NCBI RefSeq assembly: GCF_030817075.1
Contig: NZ_JAUSYU010000001.1
Coordinates: forward strand, 2,728,001 to 2,792,000
Source: Arthrobacter sp. V1I9
GTDB taxonomy: Bacteria; Actinomycetota; Actinomycetes; Actinomycetales; Micrococcaceae
DNA length: 64,000 bases
Direction of reading: 5' to 3'
Part shown: piece after piece, positions 17,807 to 26,783 of the stretch
Layout of the letters: the number at the start of each line of letters is the position of its first letter
How positions within the stretch are numbered: position 1 is the stretch's first letter
The notes under the pieces: model-generated
What the model saw: only the letters and a program-made list of their open reading frames with translations
Databases searched by the model: none
What the model was told of the DNA's origin: nothing
Program-made: the position numbers and the translations under genes

Positions 17807-18738
17807 GCTGTTGCCGCCTTTCCAAGACGAACGCGGGGATCAAGAAGCGGGTAGGCGACGTCGATGAGCAGCTGGACGCCCACCGCCAGGAGCGCGGTGA
17901 GGAGGACCGTGGCCTGGATGAGGGGGTAGTCGCGGGTTTCGAGGGCACGGACGATCAGGGAGCCGACGCCGGGCCAGGCGAACACCACCTCGACGACGAC
18001 CACACCGTTGAGCATTGCGGCGAACCGGGTGCCGAGGGCGGTGAAGACGGGGATGGCGGAGTTACCCATGGCGTAGCGCCAGGTGAGCACCGAGTTCCGG
18101 ACGCCGCGGGAGCGGGCCACGGTGAGGTATGGGGCGGCGAAGTTGGCGGTCATTTCCCGCCGGACCATCCGGGAGATCAACGCGATCTGCAGGATGGCGA
18201 TGGTGATGGTGGGCAGGACCAGCCCGCCCCAGGTGGCGAAGCCGGAGGCCGGGAAGATCGGAATCAGGACGGCGAAGCCGGTGAGGAGCATGATGCCGGT
18301 CCAGAAGTCGGGCATGGACTGCCCGGCGATGGTCAGCACGTTCACGCCGAGTTCCTGGCCGGTGTCCGGGCGGCGGGACATCCACACGCCGAGCGGGATG
18401 GCCACCACTGCGGTGAGCAGGATCGCGGCGGTAGCGAGGGTCAGCGTGTAGGGCATCCGCTCGGCCACCACCTGCATGGCGGGAGCCTGGAACGAGTAGG
18501 ACTGGCCCAGGTTGCCGGTGAACAGCTGCTGCAGGAAGATCCAGTACTGCTCGAGCACTGGCCGGTCCAGGCCAAACTGCTCCCGGACCGCGGCGAGCTG
18601 TTCGGAGGTGGCCAGCGGGCCGGCGTAGGAGACGGCGGGATCGCCGGGAGCCATGCGGATCAGGATGAACACGGTGGACACCGTGAGGAACACGGTCAGC
18701 AGGCCTTGTCCCAGGCGTTTCAGGATGTAGTTCGTCAT
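17803..18738 (-). CDS. ABC transporter permease, DppB/OppB type
   Basis: A 311-aa permease with six predicted membrane spans. It has the typical N-terminus MTNYILKRLGQGLLTVF and the segment FILIRMAPGDPA found in DppB proteins. The EAA-like loop is near LTVARSRGVRNSVLTWRYA. It begins only 3 bases after the end of the frameshifted substrate-binding protein gene and overlaps the DppC-type gene. It is intact, although its upstream partner gene is broken in this sequence. Confidence 0.93.
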   Translation of the reverse strand: MTNYILKRLGQGLLTVFLTVSTVFILIRMAPGDPAVSYAGPLATSEQLAAVREQFGLDRPVLEQYWIFLQQLFTGNLGQSYSFQAPAMQVVAERMPYTLTLATAAILLTAVVAIPLGVWMSRRPDTGQELGVNVLTIAGQSMPDFWTGIMLLTGFAVLIPIFPASGFATWGGLVLPTITIAILQIALISRMVRREMTANFAAPYLTVARSRGVRNSVLTWRYAMGNSAIPVFTALGTRFAAMLNGVVVVEVVFAWPGVGSLIVRALETRDYPLIQATVLLTALLAVGVQLLIDVAYPLLDPRVRLGKAATA

Positions 18739-18741
18739 GGC

Positions 18742-20317
18742 TTAGGCCTCCAGCCGGACATCAACGAGGGGGTAGGAGTTGGTGGGCGCCAGGTTGACGT
18801 TGGACACCCGCTCCCGGTGGGCGAGGACGGACTTGGGCACGAACGCCCAGGCGCAGGGCCAGGTGTCCCACACGGCCTGCTGTGCGTCGTTCAGCAGTTC
18901 GGTGCGGCGGGCCGGGTCCGCCTCGGCGGAGGCGGCCTGGATCTTGGCGGTCACCTCGGGGATCACGTACCCCTGGTAGGTATCGCGGGTGGCTTCCTTC
19001 TCCGGGGTGCCGGAATACATGCCCTGCAGCATGGTGATGGCCAGGCCGGTGGGGCTGGGGTAGCCGTTGCCCAGCAGGTCCCAGTCCCCCTGTTTGCCCT
19101 GGCGCCAGGCGAGGATGTTGCCGCCGGGTTCGAACTGCTGCAGCTCGGCCTTCACGCCGATGTTGCCGAACATTTCCACCAGGGCTTCCATCACGGAGGT
19201 GTCGGAGGCGAACTCGCCGGTTTCCCAGATGATCTTGATGGTGAGGTCCTTGACGCCGAGTTCCGCGAGGGTGGCCTTGGCCTTTTCCGGATCGAAAATG
19301 TACTCGCCGGTCTTGTGGTAGCCGGTGAGGCTGGACGGGGTGACGCCTTCGGCCTGGGTGACGGAGTCCACCAGGACGTCGCGTACCAGCGCCTCGCCGT
19401 CGATCGCCATGCTCAGCGCCTGGCGGACGCGGGGATCGGCCAGCGGGTGGCCGGCGGGCTTGCGGAAGTTGAAGAAGATCTGGTTCAGGCGGAGGCTGGA
19501 CGCTTCCTGGAGTTCGACGCCCGGGAAGGCCGGCGAGCTGTTCGCGGGAGTCGGGCGTGATGGAGTCGATGACGTCCACCTCGCCGCTGCGCAGGGCGAT
19601 GACGCGGCTGGATTCCTCGGGGAGGAACCGGACTTCCACGTTGTCCACCTCCGGGGCCGGGCCCCAGTAGTTCTCGTTGCGTTTCAGGCTGTAGGTGCCG
19701 GCGCCGCGGTTGAACTTGGTGACCACGTACGGGCCGGTGCCCACGCCTTCCTGCAGTTCCTCCGGCTTGTTCTGCGCGGCGGGGGTAATCAGGATCATGC
19801 TCATGAGCGAGTCCAGGATGGGGATGGGCTTGGTGGACACCATCTTGAAGGTGCGCTCGTCCACGGGAACCACGGTGGGGAATTCGGGGAAGAAGCCGGC
19901 CACGAAGGAGCCCTGCACCTGCTGGTACATCTTCAGGGCGGTGGAGATGTCCTCCACCTGCACGGGGCTGTTGTCCGAGTAGCGGATGCCGTCACGAAGG
20001 GTGACGGTCCATTCGGTGGGGCCGGTCATCTCGAAGCGCTCGGCCAGGACCAGCACGGGCTTGGTTTCGGGACCGATGGCGGTGAGGCCCTGGCGGACGG
20101 CACGCTGGACGGTGACGGCGGCGTCAAACTGGTTGAGCTTGTTGTCCAGGCTGACCAGCGAACGGTTGAGGGCCAGGGTCAGGGTGCTGGGTCCCGGCAG
20201 GCCGGTGGGGCCGGCGCAACCGGCGAGGCTGCCGGTGCCGAGCAGGAACCCGGCCGCCACACCGAACTGCAGCAGGCGTCGGCGGGAGATGTCACTTCCT
20301 TGAGGAAGAACGGTCAT
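18742..20317 (-). pseudogene. ABC transporter substrate-binding lipoprotein, frameshifted
   Basis: This should encode a protein of about 525 aa of the SBP family 5 (peptide/nickel binding). The N-terminus has a Tat-type twin-Arg signal (SRRRLLQFGVAAG) followed by a lipobox (LAGC), so it is an exported lipoprotein. The reading frame is correct from 20317 to about 19525, then continues in another frame (EAS...LADPRVRQALSMAIDGEALV...) to the stop at 18742. One extra base in the CCCGGG run at 19520-19525 explains the switch. Both halves are conserved in content, so this may be a recent mutation or a sequencing error. It is the first gene of the importer operon. Confidence 0.85.
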
Positions 20318-20393
20318 CGTTGACCTCTCGGTAGAACGTGGACGGCCTGCCAGTTGGCTGCGCCGAATGTTGTGTCCATCACTTTGCCACTCC

Positions 20394-20408
20394 TGCGCAA
20401 ATTGCGCA
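20394..20408. promoter_or_regulatory. operator-like palindrome in divergent promoter region
   Basis: A perfect inverted repeat, TGCGCAA-A-TTGCGCA, lies between the divergent importer operon (starts 20317) and the OtnK-PdxA gene (starts 20505). It is well placed to control both. The nearby DeoR-family regulator (22932-23714) is the obvious candidate binder. GCGCAA half-sites recur inside the OtnK coding part near 21224-21250, which may be chance. Confidence 0.5.
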
Positions 20409-20504
20409 ACCCCTCTAGCGTGATTCGCGCAGTCGTGTCATGATGATTGAAAGCATCCGCTCCTGAGGCGGGGTTTCCGCCACCAACGACGCGAGAGGAG
20501 CAAT

Positions 20505-22871
20505 GTGGCTTCCGTATTTGTGCAGGCCGACGATTTCTCCGGTGCCGCCGAGGTTGGCTGCTGCTTTGTGCAGCATGGGCTTTCCACCCAGGTTCTGCTG
20601 GGAACGCACGACGGCGATGCCTCCTTCGCGGGGTCCGTCACGGACGTGGTGGTCACCGATACGCATTCCCGCGGGCTTGCTGAGTCGGCTGCGGAAGCAC
20701 TGGCAAAGGAAGCCTTCTCCGGCCCTGCAGCTTCGGGTGCACCGGTGTCCTTCAAGAAGATCGACTCACTGTGGCGCGGGAATGTGCGCCCCGAAGTGGC
20801 TGCCCTGACTGCCTCGGGATTCCACGCCGTTGTTGCGGGGGCGCTCCCCCAGCTGCAGCGGTCAGTACGGAACGGCCAGCCGCTGGTTGCCGGCACTCCC
20901 CTGGCGCAGACGGACCTGTGGCAGGCGGAGCTTTCGGCACCGCCTACTGACATCCCTTCCCTCCTTAACCCGGGGGACCCGGCCTCGGTGCAGACACTGA
21001 GCCTGGCGCAGGTCCGCTCCGGTGAACTTGCCGCCGTACTGGCCGGGTTGCTGCACGGCGACCAGCCACAGCTGGTGGTTGCCGACGGCCAAACGGTCCA
21101 GGACCTGGAGTCCGTGGTGGACGCCCTGCTGGAGCTTGGCTTCAGCTCCGGCGGCCGCCGCATCGTGCTGGTTGGTACCGGCGGAACCGCGGACGTCCTT
21201 GCGCAGCAACTCGCTGCCAAACTTGCGCGAAGTGCGCAAAGTGGTGCAAATACTCAAGCAACCACGGTGAAACCGCAGGCAGCCGCCAAGCCGGTGCTCG
21301 CCGTCGTCGGTTCCGCTTCCGGAACCGCGCAGGCGCAGCTGGCCCGGCTGGAAGCACACGGCTTCGACTTGATACGGCTGCACCCGCAGTACGCCGGCGC
21401 CACCGGAGCCTACGAACCACAACTGCAGGAAACCAGGCTGGCCCTGGCCGCAGGCACCAACGTGGCCGTCACCCTGGCCGCAGGAAAAGTGGATCCGGCG
21501 CGGGCAGCCAGCATTGTGCAGGCCCTGTCCTCCTTCGCTGCCCAGGCAGCACAGGGGCTGGAAGCAGACCTTATCCTCACCGGCGGCGAGACTGCCCGGG
21601 AAGTCCTGGACGCCGTCGGCCTCCACACTCTGGTGCCGCTCGCGGCCGTGCAGCACGGGGCGGTACTCAGCCGCGCCGACGACGGAACGCTGGTGGGCAC
21701 CAAGCCCGGCAGCTTCGGCGATGACCTCGCCCTTGAACAGCTTTACCGCCAAATCCGGGAGCGCCGCGGCCAATCCGCACAGGCTCCCGCCACCACCCTT
21801 CCCAGCAAGACTTCCGAACGATCTGGAGCAGAAATGACAACCGCCGCAACGAGCAAGACCGAGCAGAACTCCCTCCCCATCGTGGCCGTCACCATGGGCG
21901 ACGGCGCCGGCGTGGGTCCGGAGGTGGTGGTGGCCGCCGTGCTGGATCCGCAAAGCAACGCCGAGTGCCGGCCCGTGGTGATCGGCGACGCGCTGCGCCT
22001 GCGCCAGGCCGCGGACGTCCTGGGCATCGAGGCGGACATCCAAACCATCGAAAGCGTGGAGGACGCGGTGTTCACGCCGGGCCGGGTGAACGTGATCGAT
22101 CTGGCGCTGCTGCCCGAGGACCTGGCGTGGGGCCAGCTCTCCCCCGTGGCCGGGCACGCCGCGTACGAGTACATCCGGGTGGCCAGCGAGCTGGCGATGG
22201 CCGGGACCGTGCAGGCCATATGCACCGCGCCGCTGAACAAGGAGGCGCTGCACGCCGCCGGGCACATCTTCCCCGGGCACACCGAGCTGCTGGCGCAGCT
22301 GACGGGCACGGAGGAAGTGTCCATGATGCTCTCCACCCCCAAGATCCGGGTCATCCACGTGACCACTCATATCGGGCTGATGGATGCCATCCGCAAGATC
22401 AACCCGGACCTGGTGGAGCGCACCATCCGCCGCGGCCATGAGGCGCTGGTCCGCGCGGGCGTCCCGAACCCGAAGATCGGCGTCTGCGCCATTAACCCGC
22501 ACGCCGGCGAGAACGGTTTGTTCGGCCAGGGCGAGGAAGCGGAGAAGATCGAACCGGGTGTGAAGGCCGCGCAGGCTGACGGGATCGACGTCACCGGCCC
22601 GCTGCCCGCGGACACCCTGTTCTTCCTGGCCGGCCGCGGCGATTACGACCTGGTGGTGGCCATGTACCACGACCAGGGCCACGGCCCGGTGAAGGTCCTC
22701 GGCATCGAGGCAGGCGTGAACATCACGGTGGGCCTGCCGGTGATTCGCACGTCGGTTGACCACGGCACCGCCTTCGACATCGCCGGCAAGGCGATCGCGG
22801 ATCCGCGGTCCATGGTTGAGGCCCTGCACCAGGCGGCGGAGATGGCCACGCGGCCTTCCGTGGCCGTATAG
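20505..22871 (+). CDS. fusion of four-carbon acid sugar kinase (DUF1537/OtnK) and PdxA-family dehydrogenase
   Basis: A 788-aa fusion. Residues 1 to about 440 are a DUF1537 (OtnK/DtnK) kinase: VFVQADDFSGAAEVG at the start, and the C-terminal nucleotide-binding LILTGGETAREVLDAVGL. Residues 444-788 are a PdxA/PdxA2 dehydrogenase: VTMGDGAGVGPEVV, CTAPLNKEALHAAG with the segment FPGHTELLAQ, and AMYHDQGHGPVK. Known separate enzymes of this pair phosphorylate a four-carbon sugar acid (for example erythronate or threonate) and then oxidise and decarboxylate it to dihydroxyacetone phosphate. The GTG start at 20505 has AGGAG 5 bases upstream. An internal ATG at 21834 with GGAG before it could also give free PdxA. 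Confidence 0.9.
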   Translation: MASVFVQADDFSGAAEVGCCFVQHGLSTQVLLGTHDGDASFAGSVTDVVVTDTHSRGLAESAAEALAKEAFSGPAASGAPVSFKKIDSLWRGNVRPEVAALTASGFHAVVAGALPQLQRSVRNGQPLVAGTPLAQTDLWQAELSAPPTDIPSLLNPGDPASVQTLSLAQVRSGELAAVLAGLLHGDQPQLVVADGQTVQDLESVVDALLELGFSSGGRRIVLVGTGGTADVLAQQLAAKLARSAQSGANTQATTVKPQAAAKPVLAVVGSASGTAQAQLARLEAHGFDLIRLHPQYAGATGAYEPQLQETRLALAAGTNVAVTLAAGKVDPARAASIVQALSSFAAQAAQGLEADLILTGGETAREVLDAVGLHTLVPLAAVQHGAVLSRADDGTLVGTKPGSFGDDLALEQLYRQIRERRGQSAQAPATTLPSKTSERSGAEMTTAATSKTEQNSLPIVAVTMGDGAGVGPEVVVAAVLDPQSNAECRPVVIGDALRLRQAADVLGIEADIQTIESVEDAVFTPGRVNVIDLALLPEDLAWGQLSPVAGHAAYEYIRVASELAMAGTVQAICTAPLNKEALHAAGHIFPGHTELLAQLTGTEEVSMMLSTPKIRVIHVTTHIGLMDAIRKINPDLVERTIRRGHEALVRAGVPNPKIGVCAINPHAGENGLFGQGEEAEKIEPGVKAAQADGIDVTGPLPADTLFFLAGRGDYDLVVAMYHDQGHGPVKVLGIEAGVNITVGLPVIRTSVDHGTAFDIAGKAIADPRSMVEALHQAAEMATRPSVAV

Positions 22872-22931
22872 CGTCGGTTTTCCGGGGGCGGAACTAGCAT
22901 GGTTACCACTGCCACGGGAAGGAGACCGGGA

Positions 22932-23714
22932 ATGCTGAGCGCAAATGCGCGGCGCGAGGAGATCTACCACCTCGCCGTCACCACCGGCCTGGCCTCCGTG
23001 GAGGAACTCTCTGCCCGGTTCGAGGTGACTGCCTCCACCATCCGCCGCGACCTTGCCCTGTTGAACGGGCAGGGCCGGCTGGCCCGCACCTACGGCGGCG
23101 CGATGGCGCTGGGCGCGCACCCGGAGGCCTCGCTGCGGCAGCGCACCGGCGAGGCGTTCGAGCAGAAGCATGCCATCGCCCGCTGGGCGGCGTCCATGAT
23201 CGTGCCCGGGGAGAACATCCTGCTCGACGCCGGTTCCACCGCCGGTGCCCTGGCCCACGAACTGCGCGGTTTCGAGAAGCTGTCCGTGACCACGCCGGGC
23301 ATCAACACCATGCAGGAGCTGGCCGATTCCGAGGGCATCGAGGTGGACTGCCTGGGTGGCCGGCTGCGCAGCGTTTCCCAGAGTTTTGTGGGGCCGCTGG
23401 CCGAGGCGGCGCTGGAGCGGATGAGCTTCGACCGGGTGTTCCTCGGCGCCGACGCGGTCACCGCCGAGGACGGCATCTGCGAGGCCAGCCACGAGCAGAC
23501 CCGGCTCAAGGAGCTCATGGCCAGGCGCGGCAATGTTGTGTATGTGCTGGCGGACTCGTCCAAGCTCGGCCTGCGGCCGTTCCACGCCTGGGCGAGGTTG
23601 GCGTTGCCGTGGACTCTCGTGACGGACGACGGCGCCGACCCGGTCCAGGTGCAGAAGTTCCGGGACGCCGGGGTTGCGGTTGAGGTGGCTGAGGTTTCGC
23701 TGGCCGCCGGCTGA
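22932..23714 (+). CDS. DeoR/GlpR family transcriptional regulator
   Basis: A 260-aa regulator. The N-terminal winged HTH is VEELSARFEVTASTIRRDLA followed by the LARTYGGA wing. The C-terminal DeoRC sugar-phosphate sensor carries LDAGSTAGALA and VFLGADAVTAEDGI. The start at 22932 is chosen for its strong AAGGAG site 8 bases upstream; 22899 is also open. It probably senses a phosphorylated sugar acid and represses the flanking kinase-dehydrogenase and importer genes. Confidence 0.92.
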   Translation: MLSANARREEIYHLAVTTGLASVEELSARFEVTASTIRRDLALLNGQGRLARTYGGAMALGAHPEASLRQRTGEAFEQKHAIARWAASMIVPGENILLDAGSTAGALAHELRGFEKLSVTTPGINTMQELADSEGIEVDCLGGRLRSVSQSFVGPLAEAALERMSFDRVFLGADAVTAEDGICEASHEQTRLKELMARRGNVVYVLADSSKLGLRPFHAWARLALPWTLVTDDGADPVQVQKFRDAGVAVEVAEVSLAAG

Positions 23715-23926
23715 GCAGACTGCGCCTCAACTGGTTCAATGGCTGGCTCCGCCGCGAAGAGCTCCTGGCCTTTGCCTGCGATCACCCACTCAATCACCCC
23801 ATAAGGTGATGGCTGGTCACCCTGCCCCGCCGTAGCTTTGCACTGTCCCCGGAACCTTTCCGAGGTCGCGGCGAATTGCCACAGCAGTCGCCGCCTGGTG
23901 CATTAGCTACTAGTCAAGAGCCACTG

Positions 23927-24565
23927 ATGTCCTTAAGAATTCAGATTTACCTGCCGGCCGCACTCATAAAGATCTCCGCAGCAGCAGGATTCCTCTCGGC
24001 AGCCATCCTGCTGGTGAACGCAGCCAAGCGGGCGGGAGTCATCCCCACTTCACCTTTCACCCAGCTGGCCGCACCCGTCGCCCAGCTAGCCGCCATCGTG
24101 CTGGTGATCGGGATCTATGTGCTGATCTCAGGCCAAGCAGGGGCTCTCGGCGTCGCAGGCGCCGGGATCTCCGTCATCGCACTGGCTGGCCTCGTCGGGG
24201 TCGAGTTTGTCCTCAACCTCGTCTTTCCCTACGTCGATCCCAGCGTTGTCACTGCTCTCCGTGCCGGCCCATTGGGTATCGCACTGACCGCGGTCTCGAT
24301 GCTGTTCCTCCTCGGCACGGTGCTCCTGATGCTGCCGCTCTGGCGCAGCTCAAGCGTGCCGAAAAGCGTGGTCGTCCTCTACACCGTGAGTGTCATTCCG
24401 ATAGCTTTGCGGACTGTCTTTCCTGAGACGGTGCTGCAGCTGGGTCTGGTCGGGCTGGCAGTGGCCATTGTCGGGCTCGCCATCTGGATGCTGAGGAGCA
24501 TTCCCGAAGCCGGGAGCGGTTTCCCCGTTAGGTTTGCCACAACCGGCTCTGATCTGTATTTTTAG
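23927..24565 (+). CDS. multi-pass membrane protein of unknown function
   Basis: A 212-aa hydrophobic protein with about six membrane spans and almost no soluble domain; I do not recognise its family. The ATG at 23927 (MSLRIQIYLPAALIKIS) is preferred over an open frame from 23876. The 212 bp before it contain only a weak 6-bp hairpin (23793-23810) and no gene. It has no operon partner: the next gene begins after a terminator-like hairpin at 24712. Confidence 0.6.
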   Translation: MSLRIQIYLPAALIKISAAAGFLSAAILLVNAAKRAGVIPTSPFTQLAAPVAQLAAIVLVIGIYVLISGQAGALGVAGAGISVIALAGLVGVEFVLNLVFPYVDPSVVTALRAGPLGIALTAVSMLFLLGTVLLMLPLWRSSSVPKSVVVLYTVSVIPIALRTVFPETVLQLGLVGLAVAIVGLAIWMLRSIPEAGSGFPVRFATTGSDLYF

Positions 24566-24711
24566 CTCTCACAGCGGTCTTTCGGGCGGCATTCAGGTTC
24601 ACTGAGGTCTCGCCGTCTTACTCCGGACGATCAGCAGTACGAGCGCCTCTCCTGTTTGGTCCAGCTGAAAGCTTCCGAGCAAAGCATGAGTTGTTCTACC
24701 GCGCGCTAAAC

Positions 24712-24732
24712 CCGCCGGGGCCGCCCCGGCGG
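24712..24732 (+). terminator. strong GC hairpin before the surface-protein gene
   Basis: Perfect 9-base arms CCGCCGGGG / CCCCGGCGG with a 3-base loop are followed by CCGCTTCGTGTTTT. It lies 147 bp after the membrane protein gene and only 26 bp before the ATG at 24759. It can be read as the terminator of the upstream gene or as a leader hairpin (attenuator) of the downstream gene. Confidence 0.6.
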
Positions 24733-24758
24733 CCGCTTCGTGTTTTAGGGGACACATT

Positions 24759-25631
24759 ATGACCGTTGTATCCAAATGGGTCGCTGCTGGTTCCTCAGCA
24801 GCTGTTTTCGCCGGCGGGCTCTTCCTCGGCGTTCCGACGGCTGCCGCCGCACCGGGTGAAGCCGCTTGCCTGCAGGCTTCCACGCAGTTTGAAGCGGCAC
24901 TGGCCGCTGCCGGCATCACCGAGGCGACTGTTGCCCAGCTTGAGTCCTTTGCCGAGGCCGCTGCTGCTGCCGAGGCGGCATACATTGCGCTGGTCGAAGC
25001 CGCCACAGCGGGTATGGTCGCCGAGCTGGAGGAAGCGGAGGTCAACCTGGAGGACGCCATCGCAGCGACCGCCGCAGCCGAGGACGCGCTGGAGGAGGCC
25101 CAGGGCTCTGGGGATCCGGCTGTTCTCGCTGAAGCAAAGGCGGCCAAAGAAGCTGCTGAGGATGCCGAGGATAATGCACAGCAGGCCGTGGACGATTTGA
25201 CGGCGGCCTACGAGGCGGCAATCACTGCGCCGGAAATCCTCGAAGCCGAGAACGCCCTCAACGCAGCGGTCGCGGAGTTCGAAACCGTGCTGAGCACCGT
25301 CACGCTAAATGAAACCTCCGCTGCCAACCTCATGGGGCTGTTCGAGGCCTTCCTGGCGGCCTGCAACCCTGACGCTATTGGCGTCGATCCTGTGGGCACG
25401 CCGCCGGGGAACACCGTGCCGACAGCCACCAACCAGGTCAGCTCGACTCCCGTCGGGGGCGGCACGGTGACAGTCGCCACCAACAAGGGCCTCAACGTGC
25501 AGACCGCCGCAGAAGTGGAGCCGGCCACGCACCCCGGCCTGGCACTTCTCGCCGGGCTCCTCGCTGCCGGCATCGCGGTACCGTCAACCGTCGCCATGAG
25601 GATGCGTCGCCTGGAGCGCAGCCGCAAGTAG
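24759..25631 (+). CDS. secreted Ala-rich coiled-coil surface protein, probable sortase substrate
   Basis: A 290-aa protein with an N-terminal signal peptide (cleavage near AAAAPGE). An Ala/Glu-rich helical region (about 45-180) reads as coiled coil, followed by a Thr/Gly/Val-rich stalk. The C-terminus has the architecture of a cell-wall sorting signal: a short EVEPATHPG motif, a hydrophobic stretch (LALLAGLLAAGIAVPSTVAM) and a basic tail (RMRRLERSRK). The motif is not a canonical LPxTG. The sortase gene follows after 11 bp. A surface-displayed spacer or adhesin-like role is inferred; I do not recognise the family. Confidence 0.7.
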   Translation: MTVVSKWVAAGSSAAVFAGGLFLGVPTAAAAPGEAACLQASTQFEAALAAAGITEATVAQLESFAEAAAAAEAAYIALVEAATAGMVAELEEAEVNLEDAIAATAAAEDALEEAQGSGDPAVLAEAKAAKEAAEDAEDNAQQAVDDLTAAYEAAITAPEILEAENALNAAVAEFETVLSTVTLNETSAANLMGLFEAFLAACNPDAIGVDPVGTPPGNTVPTATNQVSSTPVGGGTVTVATNKGLNVQTAAEVEPATHPGLALLAGLLAAGIAVPSTVAMRMRRLERSRK

Positions 25632-25642
25632 GCACACGAATT

Positions 25643-26302
25643 TTGGAACCGCAAAAAAGGCCCAGCCAGCGCCGGCCCATCCGCCGGCGCTGGCTTGCCG
25701 TGCCTGCCATTGCCGGAGCGGGCCTGGCGGCCGCTCTTTTCCTGACGCCGTCAACCGCTGTTCCCCCGAACGACGACGTCGGCGCCGCCGTCGTGCCTTC
25801 TATTGCTCCTGCTCACGTGAGTACCCCAAGCGCCACTGCTGCCCGCAGACCGGCTCCGCCCCCAGCAGCAGCGCCCTTGAAGGTTTCGATCGAAGCCGCA
25901 GGCCTTGACGTGCCTGTGCTGCCGTTGACGCCCAGCGCGGAGGAGTTGTCTTCAGAATCGCTCGTGCCACCGCTCACGGTGGATGCCTACTGGCTCACCA
26001 GCTACGGGGTGCCGGGCGCAGGCTCGACTAACACGACGTACATCGTGGGGCACAGCTGGGACGGGCGGGATGCTCCTTTTAATCATCTCAGCGACAACAG
26101 CCTCGTAGGCAAGGCGGTCACCGTGACTACCGCGAAGGGGACGCTGAAGTACGTGGTGGACTCCGTGACGACGTACGACAAGAACACGCTCAAGGACAGC
26201 GACATCTGGAACGTGGTACCCAACCGGGTGGTGCTCATCAGCTGCTACACCCAGGACCCTTGGGGCAAGAACGTGGTGGTCACTGCCTCCCCCGCCTCTT
26301 AG
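25643..26302 (+). CDS. class F sortase
   Basis: A 219-aa membrane-anchored sortase. It has a basic N-terminus with one membrane segment (about 17-35), a Pro/Ala linker, and a sortase domain from about residue 78. Catalytic His137 (YIVGHSWDG) and Cys201 (VLISCYTQDP) are present. At the place where the family normally has the catalytic Arg after the Cys, this protein has Lys209 (WGKNVVV). It starts at a TTG without a good ribosome-binding site, 11 bp after the candidate substrate gene, so translation may depend on coupling. It probably anchors that neighbour to the cell wall. Confidence 0.82.
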   Translation: MEPQKRPSQRRPIRRRWLAVPAIAGAGLAAALFLTPSTAVPPNDDVGAAVVPSIAPAHVSTPSATAARRPAPPPAAAPLKVSIEAAGLDVPVLPLTPSAEELSSESLVPPLTVDAYWLTSYGVPGAGSTNTTYIVGHSWDGRDAPFNHLSDNSLVGKAVTVTTAKGTLKYVVDSVTTYDKNTLKDSDIWNVVPNRVVLISCYTQDPWGKNVVVTASPAS

Positions 26303-26341
26303 CGACCCTCAAGGTTCTGATTCGGAAGCGAAATCCGCGGA

Positions 26342-26722
26342 TCAGGGCTCGAGCCGCCTGCGCAGGAGGCAAAACTCGTTGCCCTCGGGATCGGCCAGGA
26401 CGTGCCACTGCTCCTGGCCGGTCTGCCCGACGTCGGCCGGCCGGGCTCCGAGGGCAAGCAACCGTTCCAGCTCGGCGTCCTGGTCACGGTCGATGGGGTT
26501 GACGTCGATGTGCAGCGGCAACCTCCCGGCAGCCCGCGGGTTGGTGCTGGGGCTCAGGATGATGGTCGGCTGCAGGCCGCCAAACCCTGCTTCGGGCGGG
26601 CCGATCTCAATGGCACCGTCCTCCCGGTCGAGCTCGACGTAACCGAGGACGCCACACCAGAACCGCGCCAGCAGTTCGGGGTCGGTGCAATTGAGGACCA
26701 GTTCGCTGATACGGGAGACCAT
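26342..26722 (-). CDS. VOC family protein (glyoxalase-like)
   Basis: A 126-aa single-module vicinal oxygen chelate protein. The pattern is that of the glyoxalase-like family: LVLNCTDPELLARFWCGVLGY at the start, PLHIDVNPID in the middle and VLADPEGNEFCLL at the end. Metal ligands (His in the middle block, Glu in NEF) are present. The substrate is unknown. The ATG at 26722 gives the standard N-terminus. It converges with the sortase gene, leaving only 39 bp between the stops. Confidence 0.88.
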   Translation of the reverse strand: MVSRISELVLNCTDPELLARFWCGVLGYVELDREDGAIEIGPPEAGFGGLQPTIILSPSTNPRAAGRLPLHIDVNPIDRDQDAELERLLALGARPADVGQTGQEQWHVLADPEGNEFCLLRRRLEP

Positions 26723-26783
26723 GCAGCCCAGTGTGTCGTAACACCTGCCGGTCCTCAACCACCGAGGACCGTGGCTGCACTAC

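Noticed and set aside
15428-17854. 808-codon plus-strand frame across the ABC transporter genes
   Set aside because: The four transporter proteins on the minus strand have unmistakable motifs; this frame is their shadow.
20862-23585. 907-codon open frame opposite the OtnK-PdxA and DeoR genes
   Set aside because: It spans two real genes on the other strand and shows Gly/His/Arg-rich shadow composition without motifs.
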